The notes below the pieces were generated by a model, which saw nothing but the letters and a program-made list of their open reading frames with translations, was not told the DNA's origin and did not search any database. Below, in pieces: positions 43,601 to 53,677 of a stretch of 64,000 bases of DNA. This stretch comes from Prorocentrum cordatum (lineage: Eukaryota > Sar > Dinophyceae > Prorocentrales > Prorocentraceae): positions 1 to 64,000 of the forward strand of contig CAUYUJ010018317.1 in assembly GCA_963575745.1 (NCBI GenBank), given 5' to 3'. Numbering within the stretch: the first letter of the stretch is position 1; each line of letters begins with the position of its first letter. A program made the position numbers and the translations under genes.

Positions 43601-44687
43601 GGGCGACAGCAACAGGAATGAGACAGTGGCGCTCGGCGAGGATCAGGTCGATGCACGTGCCCGAGTCATGCGTGGCAACTGGCGGGTTGCACGCCACAAA
43701 GCCGGCGGCGGTGATCATAGCCTCGATGGTGCGGTCTTGCGCCGACTGGCGGCAGTGGAGGCAAGCACAGCCAGGAGGATGCTGCAAGACGTAGGACAGG
43801 TGGACGTTACCATCGCCACAGATCAGGACGCGCGCACCCGGGTGGCGCGCGCGTACCTCAGTGACGGAGGAAACAATAGCCGACCACGTCGCCACATCGC
43901 CGCCCGGGGCGGGGTAGCACGCGCAGAAAACAAAGCTCGGGCCAGGAGTCGGCGCGCCGGGAGCAGCATCACCCCAGAACTCAAACCACTGAGCGCGGTC
44001 AGAGGACAAGTCAGGGAGAGGGCGGAGGAGCGAGACAATCTCGGTGCGCACAAAAATACCGACCGCGCCCCAAGAGACCGATCGTGGGCCCAGCCACGAG
44101 AACGGGAAGCCCGCCGGCAGAACTGCCCCAGGAGGCAGGCGCGCACCCGGAAGCACGCAAATGTCGGCGCCACTCCCGGATAAAACGTGGGCGACAGCGT
44201 GGAGGCGCCACTCCAAGAACACATCAGTGCCCAGGGCCAGGAAGCCCAGGCGGCCGGGGTTCAGCACCTCCAGGCGGACGGAGCTACAGGGCTCGGGCCC
44301 CTCGGCGGGGCGCGACGGGACGGCATCCCCCAGCCGGATTCCCCCAGCGTACGGGGAGACAACTTGCCGGGGCTGCTGGCGCAAGCCCGCGCGCGCTAGC
44401 GAGGGCGCGACCTCCCGGCGCAGCAGCGACGAAAGTGCGGACACTAGGGCCGCAAGCGGAGCGGCAGCCCCGTTGCAGCAGAGCAAGAGAGGGGGCGGGA
44501 GGGAGGGGCAGGTAGCTAGCAGTGCATCGCAGTCTTTGGCGAGCGCACACATTTCTAGGCCGCGGCTCTCCGTGCCAAGCCAGCGCAAGATCAAGTCACG
44601 CAGAGGTTTTGCGGGGCATTCAGGCCCACAGGAGTCCATGGCTGGACACTTCCCGCCCTGCGCGGCGAGCGCCCCCGCGGGCGGCAC
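40641..44687 (-). CDS. LINE 4 ORF: APE-like endonuclease, reverse transcriptase, zinc finger (1348 aa, uninterrupted)
   Basis: Endonuclease-like residues about 140-375: CGDGNVHL (290-297), SGTCIDLIL (342-350) and DSDHRLV (368-374). Where a QE motif is expected, the sequence reads ICVLPGARLP (176-185), so the usual metal-binding Glu is absent. RT residues about 650-970: TPLHKSGP (663-670), LRPISIS (679-685), TDLQWAFD (745-752), GGGTAQGRRFS (800-810), FVDD (923-926) and NYKTGKTA (961-968). The stretch between RT motifs B and C is about 110 residues, longer than usual. A Cx2Cx8Hx4C finger lies at 1271-1288. There is no RNase H and no ORF1. The first ATG downstream of the leader is used. It is predicted to nick target DNA and copy its own RNA. 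All RT catalytic residues are present, so it may be active. Confidence 0.88.
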   Translation of the reverse strand: MPPAGALAAQGGKCPAMDSCGPECPAKPLRDLILRWLGTESRGLEMCALAKDCDALLATCPSLPPPLLLCCNGAAAPLAALVSALSSLLRREVAPSLARAGLRQQPRQVVSPYAGGIRLGDAVPSRPAEGPEPCSSVRLEVLNPGRLGFLALGTDVFLEWRLHAVAHVLSGSGADICVLPGARLPPGAVLPAGFPFSWLGPRSVSWGAVGIFVRTEIVSLLRPLPDLSSDRAQWFEFWGDAAPGAPTPGPSFVFCACYPAPGGDVATWSAIVSSVTEVRARHPGARVLICGDGNVHLSYVLQHPPGCACLHCRQSAQDRTIEAMITAAGFVACNPPVATHDSGTCIDLILAERHCLIPVAVAHASGVDSDHRLVSCSFPCAFRPPQLSGLCRVTWRTDGQWDDVLLAVAPVLAYLADAVESLIACEWLRPPWSGGGATKKQRRALLDAAAWARDVIYVLAGFAAGATKASAAAPVRPSRPPLDPDAYESQAAFKRAVAQAAWAERHLAFKRFSDLRTVSPGLAERFLSEFFRSRNPFEIALADPVDGHPLSVEEMLEALQTDMMDRVRNDFPCNPEEQRAQACAVSAIRSVGAGPASPGLALYSTTEVDAVLDSLKTTSSALRGCFASVRSAVPEGRRVTLALANLSRQCAITSTLWSSRQVTPLHKSGPRVVRSTLCLRPISISAVMTSVVDGLWTLRNAPLLQAYCGVAQQGGVGDPLSLLLALLLHAQLRCAQGLPTYWAVTDLQWAFDVASHPAMLLNAYEAGVRGHDWLLLDDFMSSDNQYIALRGHISSLFSLGGGTAQGRRFSVGVFNAQLKWLAEEVYRVLPGSCAAWVEPHLRRLCLALPVPDSPAACGPAPPAVGGDLEALAVEVASAAAAEQAPFPSAVRAMMRGALRLASEADRAYLMDRLGTGLLPPLQFVDDLAVATSSPGALRAIVSREPWSACSRHASRTRSMFNYKTGKTAAMVILDSPPPGDIGCPVVDTKALLGVLFDSRLSFRPLLRATLAKGHELFEALFFAGGSGGFGLPVLCAQVPSRVESALLYPSPFLFLAERARFSLDHLQASWARRLLGCAIGPELPGAVVVAQCGWQLRLGTKMLERTVLARARLLLLPAEHPGASMLTVASGTSCSTWASAVRAWMCSLDPPLPDVVEWPFAGPPACAKARADPAARRLLLRSYKFYVVRPALLKLDLLSFQRATADALPVFRLPFSAWLSGPPGTHWNLLDLALGPGSWLQFRLWSVVRMSGCWPLQVLGAPLCVSTLPRCGACGARDVDVWHALFSCSASAELRSALWSRLPLPPPSCPAQVSQFLFHQCRPPAERREHVHFVATAVLLAMTGAMHH

Positions 44688-44723
44688 GGCGGGTTCGCCG
44701 CGTGGCTGCTGTACGGCTGAGGG

Positions 44724-44744
44724 CTTGAGCCAAAATGGCTACGG
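44724..44744 (-). other. Perfect DinoSL at the 5' end of LINE 4
   Basis: The reverse complement of CTTGAGCCAAAATGGCTACG plus one G is identical to the 21-nt leader core. The base outside it (44745) is where sequence shared with copy B resumes, so the leader is exactly the 5' terminus of the inserted cDNA. Confidence 0.95.
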
Positions 44745-45362
44745 GGAGCAGCCCGAGGGATGAGGTAGCCAAGGCGGCGGGGCACAACGCGCGCCACCCC
44801 CTCCGCGACGTGGGCTTCTTCGGCAGTCGGCCGACCTCGCCCGAACAAATGGGAACACCTTCGAATGCGCACCCAGCTCGAGCGAGCTGGGCCGACACCC
44901 CGAGCACGATGGCGCGCCCGCCGCGGACCGGTTGGACCCCTCCTCCCTCGCAGAGCCCCGCCAAGGCGCCGAAGTGGCGCGACAAGGGCCAGCCCAGAAG
45001 CAGGATGTCCGGTGGCGGGAGGTAGTATAGGGCATCGCAAAAGAATACCGCGACCGAAAACCATCCCCAAAATATTCGTTCGGTGGTGTCCAGGACCCGT
45101 CCTAAAACGTCCTCTCCCTCCACTCCCTACTCCCATTTCTGAGCTAGGGGCTTCGTTTGAAAGCACCTTTGGTCCATGCGTAATCATAGTCGTCGTGGTC
45201 GCAGACCGAACGCAGTTGCAGTAACCTTTTCCGCTGTCGCGAAGCGAGAACGACAAGAGCCAGTAATTCGCCATCGCCTGTTGGTGAGACCGGCCCTGCC
45301 CAAAAAGGCCGCCTGGAAGTTACAATGTGCGCAGGGGAGGGCCTGGCACTTGCACTGCTGCA

Positions 45363-48118
45363 CAGGAACTTCGACGGCAATTATGCCTATCCTTCTGTAC
45401 GTCATGACAGAGTGCGGCGCGCGGCGTACACACGAGCTTATTTTATTACCCACTTCTACCGAAGGGAGGGACAAAGAATTTGCATGCACAGTTGTGAACA
45501 CCACGTTCCTTGAGCACCGGTCTGTGCTGAAGGCTCCAGATGGTGATTTCTCTGTACGCGTTGGTTCTGGAGCTCCACGAGGGCATTCTCTGGCAACTAC
45601 GCTCGACAACGGATTCGCCAAAAAGACCAGACGGACTACGCAGAAGTAAGACGACGAACATGTCCGGAATTAGACGGGGTATCTCCTCTCTCCGGGGTGC
45701 GCGTGTTCGTCGGTGACACCTTCTTCATTTATGATCTGGCCTCGCTATCGTGCGGTTCACCCTGTACGCTTCTTCCTAAAGCACTAGAGCTATCAGTGCA
45801 ATACGATGCCTGTTTCAATCCCACGGGTATGCACCAAAATGTGTCCAAAGCCGACGCACTTGCACCATGCGTCGGGAAAGGGGCTCTCAAATTACACAAC
45901 ACGTTACTGCATCATCTCCCTTATCTTCGTCCTCATGCTCGTTATCGGGGTCCTCCTCTTCCCTCGCGCAATTCCAACTTCACGGAGATTACGCTTCGCA
46001 TCCGAAGTGCACTTGTAAAATTTTCCCAGTTTCGAAAAATCTGGCACCCACACGTCCCCACCAAGTTCAAAAGCATTGTGTCCAGATGTGTATTCCTCAA
46101 CGCTATGTTGTCTGGACTACCGGCTTTCGCTTTGCTTTCCACGGACCGCAAGCGACTTCAAGCGGTACTTCACAGATTTGCTCAGAAGGCCTTGCGGCAA
46201 CAAGCTTCTGACCACGGTGACCGTGATTCTGGAGCGGTCGAATACAAAGATTTGTCGTTTGGGGGGATATGGGGGAAATCCTTGACATTGCTACTGCACG
46301 CGTGGAGCTCCGCATCATGAGGTTGCAGTTTTCCCGGGCCGTCGTCAAACGCGTGCGAGAGCACGCCGCGTACATCATAGCTGTGTTGGCTACGTTCGAC
46401 TTCGAGACCTGGGCAGGCGGTAGGAGGAGATCTGGACGCGAAGGGAATGGTGGAGGACATGGAGGAGGAACACATGGAGGAGGTGATGACGGAGGACACG
46501 GGGAAGGAGGACAAATACATGGAGGATGTGATGATGAAGGACCAGGCGCAGGAGAGCAGCCCATGTAGAATCCGTGGACAAGGCAAATCACTAATGATAT
46601 CTCTGCTTTAATAGTTGTCGCTGACGAGCTGATCGGTTGCCGCGATGTCTTTCGAGAAGCTCGGGATATGTTCTACAACGAAGACATGAGAGAGACATTT
46701 GTCTACGTGGATGTTTCGGTACTCCGGCGAGGTTTAACCTGTCACGATATACCTCCACCTGTCACTATTCTTCCTCATGCTGTGCAGGCACTTCCTCATT
46801 CCTTGCCCTATTCGTCCAAATTTTTCCAATGTGCACACTGCATACATGTAGGCGACGATTGTGGGACATATTTTCACAACGTGTCTGCACTACTCACGCG
46901 CGTTCGCCAAATACGCAAGCGTCACAAACTACCCGCTCTCCTCAGTGTATACCCCTTGCTGTTCCACAGCGTGTGTCCATGGTGTCTGTCGTCTTTCTCT
47001 TCTCGGCGTACTGCACGGGGCCGTGCTACACGAGCGCTCATAAATGGCAATTGCACTGCCGATTTGTCGTTGCAGCTGGAAACCACCATCACTCTCGAGA
47101 TCGACCATACATGTCTCATCTGCGGCGTCGTTGTCCAGACTAAGGGAGACTATGGCCTGCATATTCGTTATCGTCTTCTTCCTTCTTTTATCGAGCTCGA
47201 GTGCCACCCGGACCTTTCAACTGCTCCATTACCACATCCTTCGGATTTTTTTTTGTTCGCAGTGCCACGTCGGGGCCGCGTCGGGCGAGGCGCCGGGGGC
47301 AGCGGAGCCGCGCGCCAAACCGTTCGCAGCTGCAGAGCACGGGGGGGGCATGGAGAAGGACAATTACAGGCGGCGCTCAGAGTTCCTAGTCATTCTGTCC
47401 AAGCTGCGCTTGTCCAACGCCCAGATGAGCCGGGTCTTCCAAGGGATTCTTCTGACGTGCTGGATGCTCCCAGCAGAGCGCGGGCTTTGCAAATGTGTGA
47501 GACTGGCGACCAAGTCACACCCCGAATCGTTGGAGAAGCTCCGGAAAGAGGGGCTCAATAAGGATATCATTTCCAAGAAGACCGGTCCACCATATGTGGT
47601 GCTTGGCGGGGCATGGGCCGGTGGATCTACGACACACTTCGCCAGCACTCCACGACGAAGGAACAGCATTCGGGCCAGATCAAGACCATCGAGGACTATC
47701 TGCAGACTTACCAGCAGATGGGGATAGAGCAGGCATGGCAGCAAATGCAGAAGGAGGTGAAGCACCTCCCCCTGGCGGACGCGTACAACAAGGCCAAAAA
47801 GAAACGTCTATGGTTCGTAAAGGAGAACACCGTGTCTGCACGCCTCATTCCCGGTCTGCTGCTATGCCTTGCCACGATTCAAGACGCCAGGGCAATGGAT
47901 TCCGTTCCTCCGCCGGGGGATCTGGAGCGCCGCGTGCAGCAATGGCTCGACGAGCAGAGCCGGTAGAGACGGACAGAGAAGCACGCATAGTGGAATCTTT
48001 GCTTAGAGCGCACTCGGCCGAGAAGCTTCGTGAACCAGCATCCCAGAGAGGTTTGCCTAGTTCTGGCAACAAGCGCCAGATTGCATCCAGAATTGCCAGA
48101 TGCATGTTTCACTCTTGA
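45363..48118 (+). mobile_element. LINE 5: 5'-truncated, decayed retroelement with RT, zinc-finger and SAP-like parts
   Basis: The element starts at the edge of duplication copy A and runs to about 48118. It carries the second half of an RT domain, thumb, three zinc-finger-like remnants, a helical C-terminal region and a SAP-like motif, in several frames. Its motif spelling differs from LINE 1 to LINE 4. A (TA)n tract follows at 48123. Confidence 0.7.
45363..48118 (+). pseudogene. LINE 5 ORF remnant: RT motifs B-D, thumb, C2H2-like fingers, SAP-like tail
   Basis: FSVRVGSGAPRGHSLATTL (45545-45601) is RT motif B. RVFVGDTFFIYDL (about 45700) stands where xxDD is expected and has GD. NVSKADALA is motif D. 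FTEITLRIRSALVKFSQFRK and the following residues (45980-46230) are the thumb. LRIMRLQFSRAVVKRVREHA (46309-46360) continues in another frame. CAHC, CPWCLSSFSSRRTA and CLICG (46830-47140) are zinc-finger remnants. RRSEFLVILSKLRLSNAQ (47370-47430), then WIYDTLRQHSTTKEQ (47620) and VKHLPLADAYNKAKKK (47757) form the helical tail. SAEKLREPASQRGLPSSGNK (48016-48075) ends in a SAP-like motif. Frames change several times and at least one catalytic Asp is lost. Confidence 0.65.
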
Positions 48119-48122
48119 GCGC

Positions 48123-48124
48123 GG

Positions 48125-48178
<54 letters not shown>

Positions 48179-48205
48179 TTCTCTCTCTCTCTCTCTTTCT
48201 GTTTC
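48123..48205. repeat. (TA)n followed by (TC)n
   Basis: About 27 TA dinucleotides with one phase slip, then about ten TC units. It is one of the few AT-rich points in the window. Confidence 0.95.
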
Positions 48206-48515
48206 TCTCGTTATGTCTCTCTCCTGCTGCTTGCTGCCTTCTCTCCTGGCCCCCTGCTTCCCCCCCTCGTCTTCGTCCTCTTCGCTCTCTCCTGCGCTTG
48301 CTGTTGCCGGCCCCTCGTCGCATCCATATCATGCCGCGCACGCTGAACCGAGCTGCGATGGCTGCGCGCGCCTCAGCCGAGGGGCCCAGGGCCTGCGCCC
48401 CGACGGGCTTTCTCGGCGGTGGGGCCACGCCGGCCGGCAGCCACCGCTACGGACACCTTCTCTGCACCGAATCGCTTATTTGTTGACATGGTGCCATAGA
48501 GTGAGCGAAGTGAAG
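48206..48515. other. No gene seen
   Basis: Pyrimidine-rich then GC-rich unique sequence between LINE 5 and duplication copy B. Confidence 0.5.
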
Positions 48516-49579
48516 CGCGCCCCTCACCTCTGTGAAATACATGCAGGGGTACCCCTTGCGGCGCCGTTCAAATTTCTTTGTGGCCGTTTGGTCGGCCGCC
48601 TTGTTGAGCGCCGCGAGTCTGTCGGGGGCCCGGCGAGGGTGTTCGGGCCGTCCCAGGTGCAGTGCCTCCGCCGAGCTCTGCCGAGGAGGCTCGGTTGAAC
48701 CTTCTTGCGGAGTTGCTCTGATAATGAGCCGTCTTCGAGTAAATTTGCGTAGTAGGGGTTGCCGGACAGCGTCAGGGACGCGCGCGAACCTCTCCGGAAG
48801 CAGTTTCTGGCAGCACTGGCGGCCCATGCTGTCCCACAGGTCCCCCAGAAGCGGTTTCTTTAATTTGACATACAGCTACAAGTCAGCTATCGAAGACGAA
48901 CGACGTCGACGTTTGCCCGTTGCTCCCAAGCGGCCACAATAGGGGGTCAGATATCCCGTCTTCTTTTGTCGCCCTCCCTCCGCTCATTTTCCTGCCGGCC
49001 GTCTCCGCCATCCTTGCTAGGAGAGCCGGCCGAGCTGGGAACGTCTCAGGTAAATCATCCCCCTTCCCCTCCCCTGCTTGCGCTTCTGATTTCCACTTTC
49101 GCGCGCGCGCGCGGCCGAGCGCCCGGCGCGCCCTCGCCAGCTGCGGGGCGCTGCCCCGGGCGCGCGCCGCGCTGGGCTGAGATGGCGGGGCCCCGCGTCG
49201 CAGCGCGTCACGGGAGGAACCAAAGAAACGATTTAACGAGACCGAGGCAGCGGCGTCTATCAGCCCCAACAGGGCAGCCCGAACGCAAGCGACGCGATGA
49301 AGACTGGGCCGCGGTCGGCGGCGAGCTCACCCCCCCGAGCTCCCCTCACCCGGCTGAGAAAAGCCTCCTGCCCCGCGTCGCAGCGCGCCACGGGACTTGG
49401 CATCGCTCGGACGCGTGATTTTTTCCTCGGCGAGGACCATCGAGGAGCACCCTCGATCTTCTGGCGGAAAAACCACGCACGAAACCGAAAAAAAGCGCAG
49501 GGAATGGACGCCCGAGCGATGGCCAGGGGAGGGGCCAACGAAACAGAATAACAAGACCGAGGCAGTGGCGTCTATCAGC

Positions 49580-49975
49580 CCCAACGGGGCAGCCCGAACG
49601 CCAGCGACATGATGAAGACTGGGCTGCGGTCGGTGGCGAGCTCACCCCCCCCCCGAGCTCCCTTCACTTGGCTGAGAAACGCCTCGGGCCAGTGTTGCAG
49701 GACGGCTGGCAGCAAGGAGCTGGCGACTGCCAGGATCAACGCCGCCTGCACCTCCTGCCCCGCACGCAGGCCTCGCAGCGCGAGGCGCCACAGGAGTTCC
49801 TGCCCCGGGGGTGCGCTGGCAACAGAGCGCAGATAGACATGAACACGGGCAGCCAGATGGCACGCGCGCATGGTGATGTCGCAGGCGCCGCAGCCCGGGC
49901 AACAGTCTAGCGCACCGACAGATGCGCAGGTTGGCAGCCTCGCTGGGAGCAGCTGGGTCTCCTCGGCCGCACGTG
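49580..49975 (-). pseudogene. LINE ORF2 C-terminal fragment (copy B)
   Basis: It is the counterpart of 37300-37711, with the same LPTCASVGALDCCPGCGACD finger and Leu/Ala-rich tail and a few substitutions. The frame is open to about 49575. Confidence 0.5.
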
Positions 49976-49991
49976 CTTGAGTCAAAAAAAA
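49976..49991 (-). other. Degenerate DinoSL relic (copy B)
   Basis: On the minus strand this is a T9 run followed by GACTCAAG, one base different from copy A (GGCTCAAG). Confidence 0.4.
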
Positions 49992-50867
49992 ATGATCGGG
50001 AGAAACAGACGGAGCCTCGCCCTTCGATCCACACTCTCTTCATCCGCGCCTGCGGCACCGCCGCCTGCCGCTCAGTTCCCTTCCGCCTGCAAGCGTGACC
50101 CCTTCGCCTGCCTCGCTCAGCCGCGGCGCGGCCTGCTAGAATAGGTGCCCTAATTCCCGCCTCTCGTTGGCAGGGCAGCCGCGCAGCACTGGTGCGCAGG
50201 AGCTGAGCTACTCACCCCGTCACACTTTTGCGGGACGCCCGCCCATCCTCGGCCTCGGGCGCAACCCAGGCAGTCAGCAACCCACGGCGGCCACCGCCTA
50301 AGCTGCCACCTGCGCGCTCCCGGGGCGCGGTGCTTGCCCCTCCTGTCGCAGCCCCGCCGCTTGCTGCCGCGGGTGCCGCGATCGTCTCCTGAGCTGTGGC
50401 CTCGCCGCTTGCTTTTGGGGGGGCCGTGGTCGCCCCCTGGGCCGTTAGCTTCGCCGTCTGCTGCTTTCCGGAGTGTCGCGATCGCCCCACGTCCGTGTCA
50501 AGGCCGGTCTGGTGACGCTACGCGTGGCTAGCCACGCCACTTCTCAAGGCTGGTCTGATGGCGTCTACGGGCGGTCGCCGCGGCATGCGGCATAATGACA
50601 TGAGTCGTGCCCCTTGGACGCGCACGAAGCGCATCCGCAACACTTTCGGGTTGAGACCAAACGGATCAGCAGCCTAAAAGATATGCGGCCCGCGCCTTCT
50701 GTGACCCACGCGCCAGTACATGAAAGCGACGCGGCGACCCAGGATTAGAAATTAGAGAGCAAGTCAGAGACAAAACTGAATCAGAGTGAGGGGGCCCAAA
50801 CGGTCATTCACTGTCCCTGGGTGCGTGGCTGAAGTGGAGATCCACGGCGAGGATTGTTGTTTTTCCC

Positions 50868-52320
50868 CACATCCTGAGTGGGGTTCTTGCTTTCCCAGAA
50901 CACCCTCTCCTTCCCACCCACCTCCCGCTCCATCTTCCATACAGCACAATATTATTCCTACCACACACACCATACCATACCATACTTCCTACCACACATA
51001 CCATACCATACCATGCCAGGGAGGCCCCGCCTGAGCGAGGAGGGCATCCGCAAACCATACTATTTACATGGTTTCGTGCCCCTCCCACACCTCCAGGGAG
51101 GCCCCGCCTGAGCGAGGAGGGCACCCGCAAACCATACTATTTACATGGTTTCGCGCCCCTCCCACCTCTGCAGGGAGGCCCCGCCTGAGCGAGGAGGGTA
51201 TCCGCAAACCATATTATTTACTTGGTTTCGTGTCCCTCCCACCTCCAGGGAGGCCCCGCCTGAGCGAGGAGGGTATCCGAAAACCATATTATTTACATGG
51301 TTCCGCGCCCCTCCCACACCTCCAGGGAGGCCCCGCCTGAGCGAGGAGGGCATCCGCAAACCATATTATTTACGTGGTTTCGCGCCCCTCCCACACCTCC
51401 AGGGAGGCTCCGCCTGAGCGAGGAGGGCATCCGCAAACCATATTATTTTCATGGTTTCGCGCCCCTCCCACCTCTCCAGAGAGGCCCCGCCTGAGCGAGG
51501 AGGGCATCCGAAAACCATACTATTTACATTGTTTCGCGCCCCTCCCACCTCTCCAGGGAGGCCCCGCCTGAGCGAGGGGGGTATCCGCAAACCATACTAT
51601 TTACATTGTTTCGCGCCCCTCCCACTCCTCCAGGGAGGCCCCGCCTGAGCGAGGAGGGCAATACTATTTATATGGTTTCGTGCCCCTCCCACCTCTGCAG
51701 GGAGGCCCCGCCAGAGCGAGGAGCGCATGTGAAAACCATGCGATTTACATGGTTTCGCGCCCCTCCCACCCCTCCAGGGAGGCCCCGCCTGAGCGAGGAG
51801 GGCATCCGCAAACCATATTATTTACATGGTTTCGCGCCCCTCCCACCCCTCCAGGGAGGCCCCGCCTGAGCGAGGAGCGCATGTGAAAACCATACGATTT
51901 ACATTGTTTCGTGCCCCTCCCACCTCTCCAGGGCGGCCCCGCCTGGGCGAGGAGGGTACCCGAAAACCATACGATTTACATGGTTTCGCGCCCCTCCCAC
52001 ACCTCCAGGGAGGCCCCGCCTGAGCGAGCAGGGCATCCGCAAACCATACTATTTACATGGTTTCGCGCCCCTCCCACCTCTCCGTGGAGGCCCCGCCTGA
52101 GCGAGGAGGGCATCCGCAAACCATACTATTTACATTGTTTCGTGCCCCTCCCACCTCTCCAGGGAGGCCCCGCCTGAGCGAGGAGGGCATCCGCAAACCA
52201 TACTATTTACATGGTTTCGCGCCCCTCCTCCCTTCCAGCGGGGCCCCGCCAAAGCGAGGAGGGCATCAAGAAAATAGGTCACACGAAATCGGTAATCTGT
52301 TTATGTTGGGAACTCCGTTA
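50868..52320 (+). mobile_element. Left 77-bp-repeat insertion (about 16 units)
   Basis: The array of 77-bp units occupies about 51010-52270. Each unit contains AAACCATACTATTTACATGG, a CTCCCACCTCTCCAGGGAGG stretch and CCCCGCCTGAGCGAGGAGGG. A non-repeated terminal segment of about 55 bp follows (52266-52320, ending AACTCCGTTA). Its inverted copy opens the right insertion. About 140 bp of unique sequence with CCATACCATACC words precede the array. Copy A lacks all of this. Each unit can form the hairpin AAACCAT-N9-ATGGTTT. The 65-codon frames repeating every 77 bp are artefacts. Confidence 0.8.
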
Positions 52321-52375
52321 GCATAATTGTTTTGCCGTTGTTTTGTTGCGCCCCCCCCCCCCCCCCCCCCCACAC

Positions 52376-52451
<76 letters not shown>

Positions 52452-52670
52452 CCGCGACCCGCCCGCAACCCGCCCGCGCCCCACCCGCGACCCACCCAGC
52501 GACCCACCCGCGACCCACCCCGCGACCCGCCCGCGCGATCCATCCGCGACCCGCCCACGACCCACCCCACGACCCACCCGCGACCCACCCCGCGCCCGCC
52601 CCTCACTCTTATCCGCAATGGTGGGGCGCTGCGTATTTTACACAGGTCCCGTGGACGAGACAAGGAAAAA
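52321..52670. other. Host segment between the two 77-bp insertions, with (CA)n and CGACCCACC minisatellite
   Basis: This matches copy A 38600-38850, including TTGTTTTGTTGCG, the CGACCCACC minisatellite (52449-52600) and CTCACTCTTATCCGCAAT. A long C run plus about 34 CA units (52351-52448) is specific to copy B. Confidence 0.8.
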
Positions 52671-53677
52671 TATATTAACGGAGTCCCCCACATAAAGAGA
52701 TTAACGGTTTCGTGGGACCTGTTTTCTCGATGTCCTCCTCGCTTTGGCGGGGCCCCGCTGGAAGGGGGGAGGGGCGCGAAACCATGTAAATAGTATGGTT
52801 TTCGGATACCCTCCTCGCTCAGGCGGCGCCTCCCTGGAGGGGTGGGAGGGGCGCGAAACCATGTAAATATTATATTTTTCGGATGCCCTCCTCGCTCAGG
52901 CGGGGCCTCCCTGCAGGCGTGGGAGGGGCACGAAACCATGTAAATATTCTGGTTTTCGGATGCCCTCCTCGCTCAGGCGGGGCCTCCCTGCAGGGGTGGG
53001 AGGGGCACGAAACCATATAAATAGTATGGTTTGCGGATGCCCTCCTCGCTCAGGCGGGGCCCCCCTGCAGGGGTGGGAGGGGCGCGAAACCATGTAAATA
53101 GTATGGTTTGCGGATACCCTCCTCGCTCAGGCGGGGCCTCCCTGGAGAGGTGGGAGGGGCACGAAACAATGTAAATCGTATGGTTTTCGGATACCCTCCT
53201 CGCTCAGGCGGGGCCTCCCTGGAGAGGTGGGAGGGGCACGAAACCATGTAAATCGCATGGTTTTCACATGCGCTCCTCGCTCAGGCGGGGCCTCCCTGGA
53301 GAGGTGGGAGGGGCACGAAACCAGATAAATAGTATGGTTTGCGGATACCCTCCTCGCTCAGGCGGGGCCTCCCTGCAGGGGTGGGAGGGGCACGAAACCA
53401 TGTAAATAGTATGGTTTGCGGATACCCTCCTCGCTCAGGCGGGGCCTCCCTGGAGAGGTGGGAGGGGCACGAAACCATGTAAATAGCATGGTCTGCGGAT
53501 GCCCTCCTCGCTCAGGCGGGGCCTCCCTGGAGAGGTGGGAGGGGCACGAAACCATGTAAATCGCATGGTTTGCGGATACCCTCCTCGCTCAGGCGGGGCC
53601 TCCCTGGAGAGGTGGGAGGGGCACGAAACCATATAAATAGTATGGTTTGCGGATGCCCTCCTCGCTCAGGCGGGGTG
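52671..53677 (-). mobile_element. Right 77-bp-repeat insertion (about 12 units), inverted, with 30-bp flanking direct repeat
   Basis: It begins TATATTAACGGAGTCCCCCA. 52676-52732 is the inverted counterpart of 52266-52320. About 12 units of the 77-bp repeat then run in reverse orientation. The sequence CACAGGTCCCGTGGACGAGA plus CAAGGAAAAA occurs at 52641-52670 and again at 53678-53707, identical over 30 bp. Copy A has it once. This is the signature of an insertion with a long target-site duplication. No ORF that could encode a transposase or RT is present, so it is non-autonomous. Confidence 0.85.

Larger units (their letters stand above)
39249..44744 (-). mobile_element. LINE 4: complete single-ORF non-LTR retrotransposon beginning with the DinoSL
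   Basis: The limits are set by comparison with the empty site in copy B at 54114/54115. The 5' end on the minus strand (44744) is the first base of an exact 21-nt spliced leader. The 3' end is a short A5 (GGCCAAAAAGACG). One 1348-codon ORF (44687-40641) starts 36 nt after the leader. The 3' UTR of about 1.39 kb holds (GAC)n at 39770-39820, (CA)n at 39985-40021 and imperfect repeats of CGGGCCGCAGGGGCCGCA at 40140-40400. No target-site duplication longer than a few bases is visible. The uninterrupted ORF and perfect leader suggest a recent insertion. Confidence 0.92.
36375..45362. repeat. Segmental duplication, copy A (contains the LINE 4 insertion)
   Basis: 36375-39248 and 44745-45362 align with 48516-54114 and 54115-54757 at about 90-95% identity by eye, for example GTGAAATACATGC at the start and CACTTGCACTGCTGCAC at the end. 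The 5496 bp between 39249 and 44744 are absent from copy B. The duplicated unit is about 3.5 kb without insertions. Confidence 0.85.

Noticed and set aside
40641-44687. A large host gene
   Set aside because: The RT and endonuclease motifs, and the clean absence of the segment from copy B, show that it is a retrotransposon ORF.
51010-53677. CRISPR-like array or hammerhead-ribozyme retrozyme
   Set aside because: There are no unique spacers between the repeats. The 77-bp unit lacks a CTGANGA hammerhead core on either strand.
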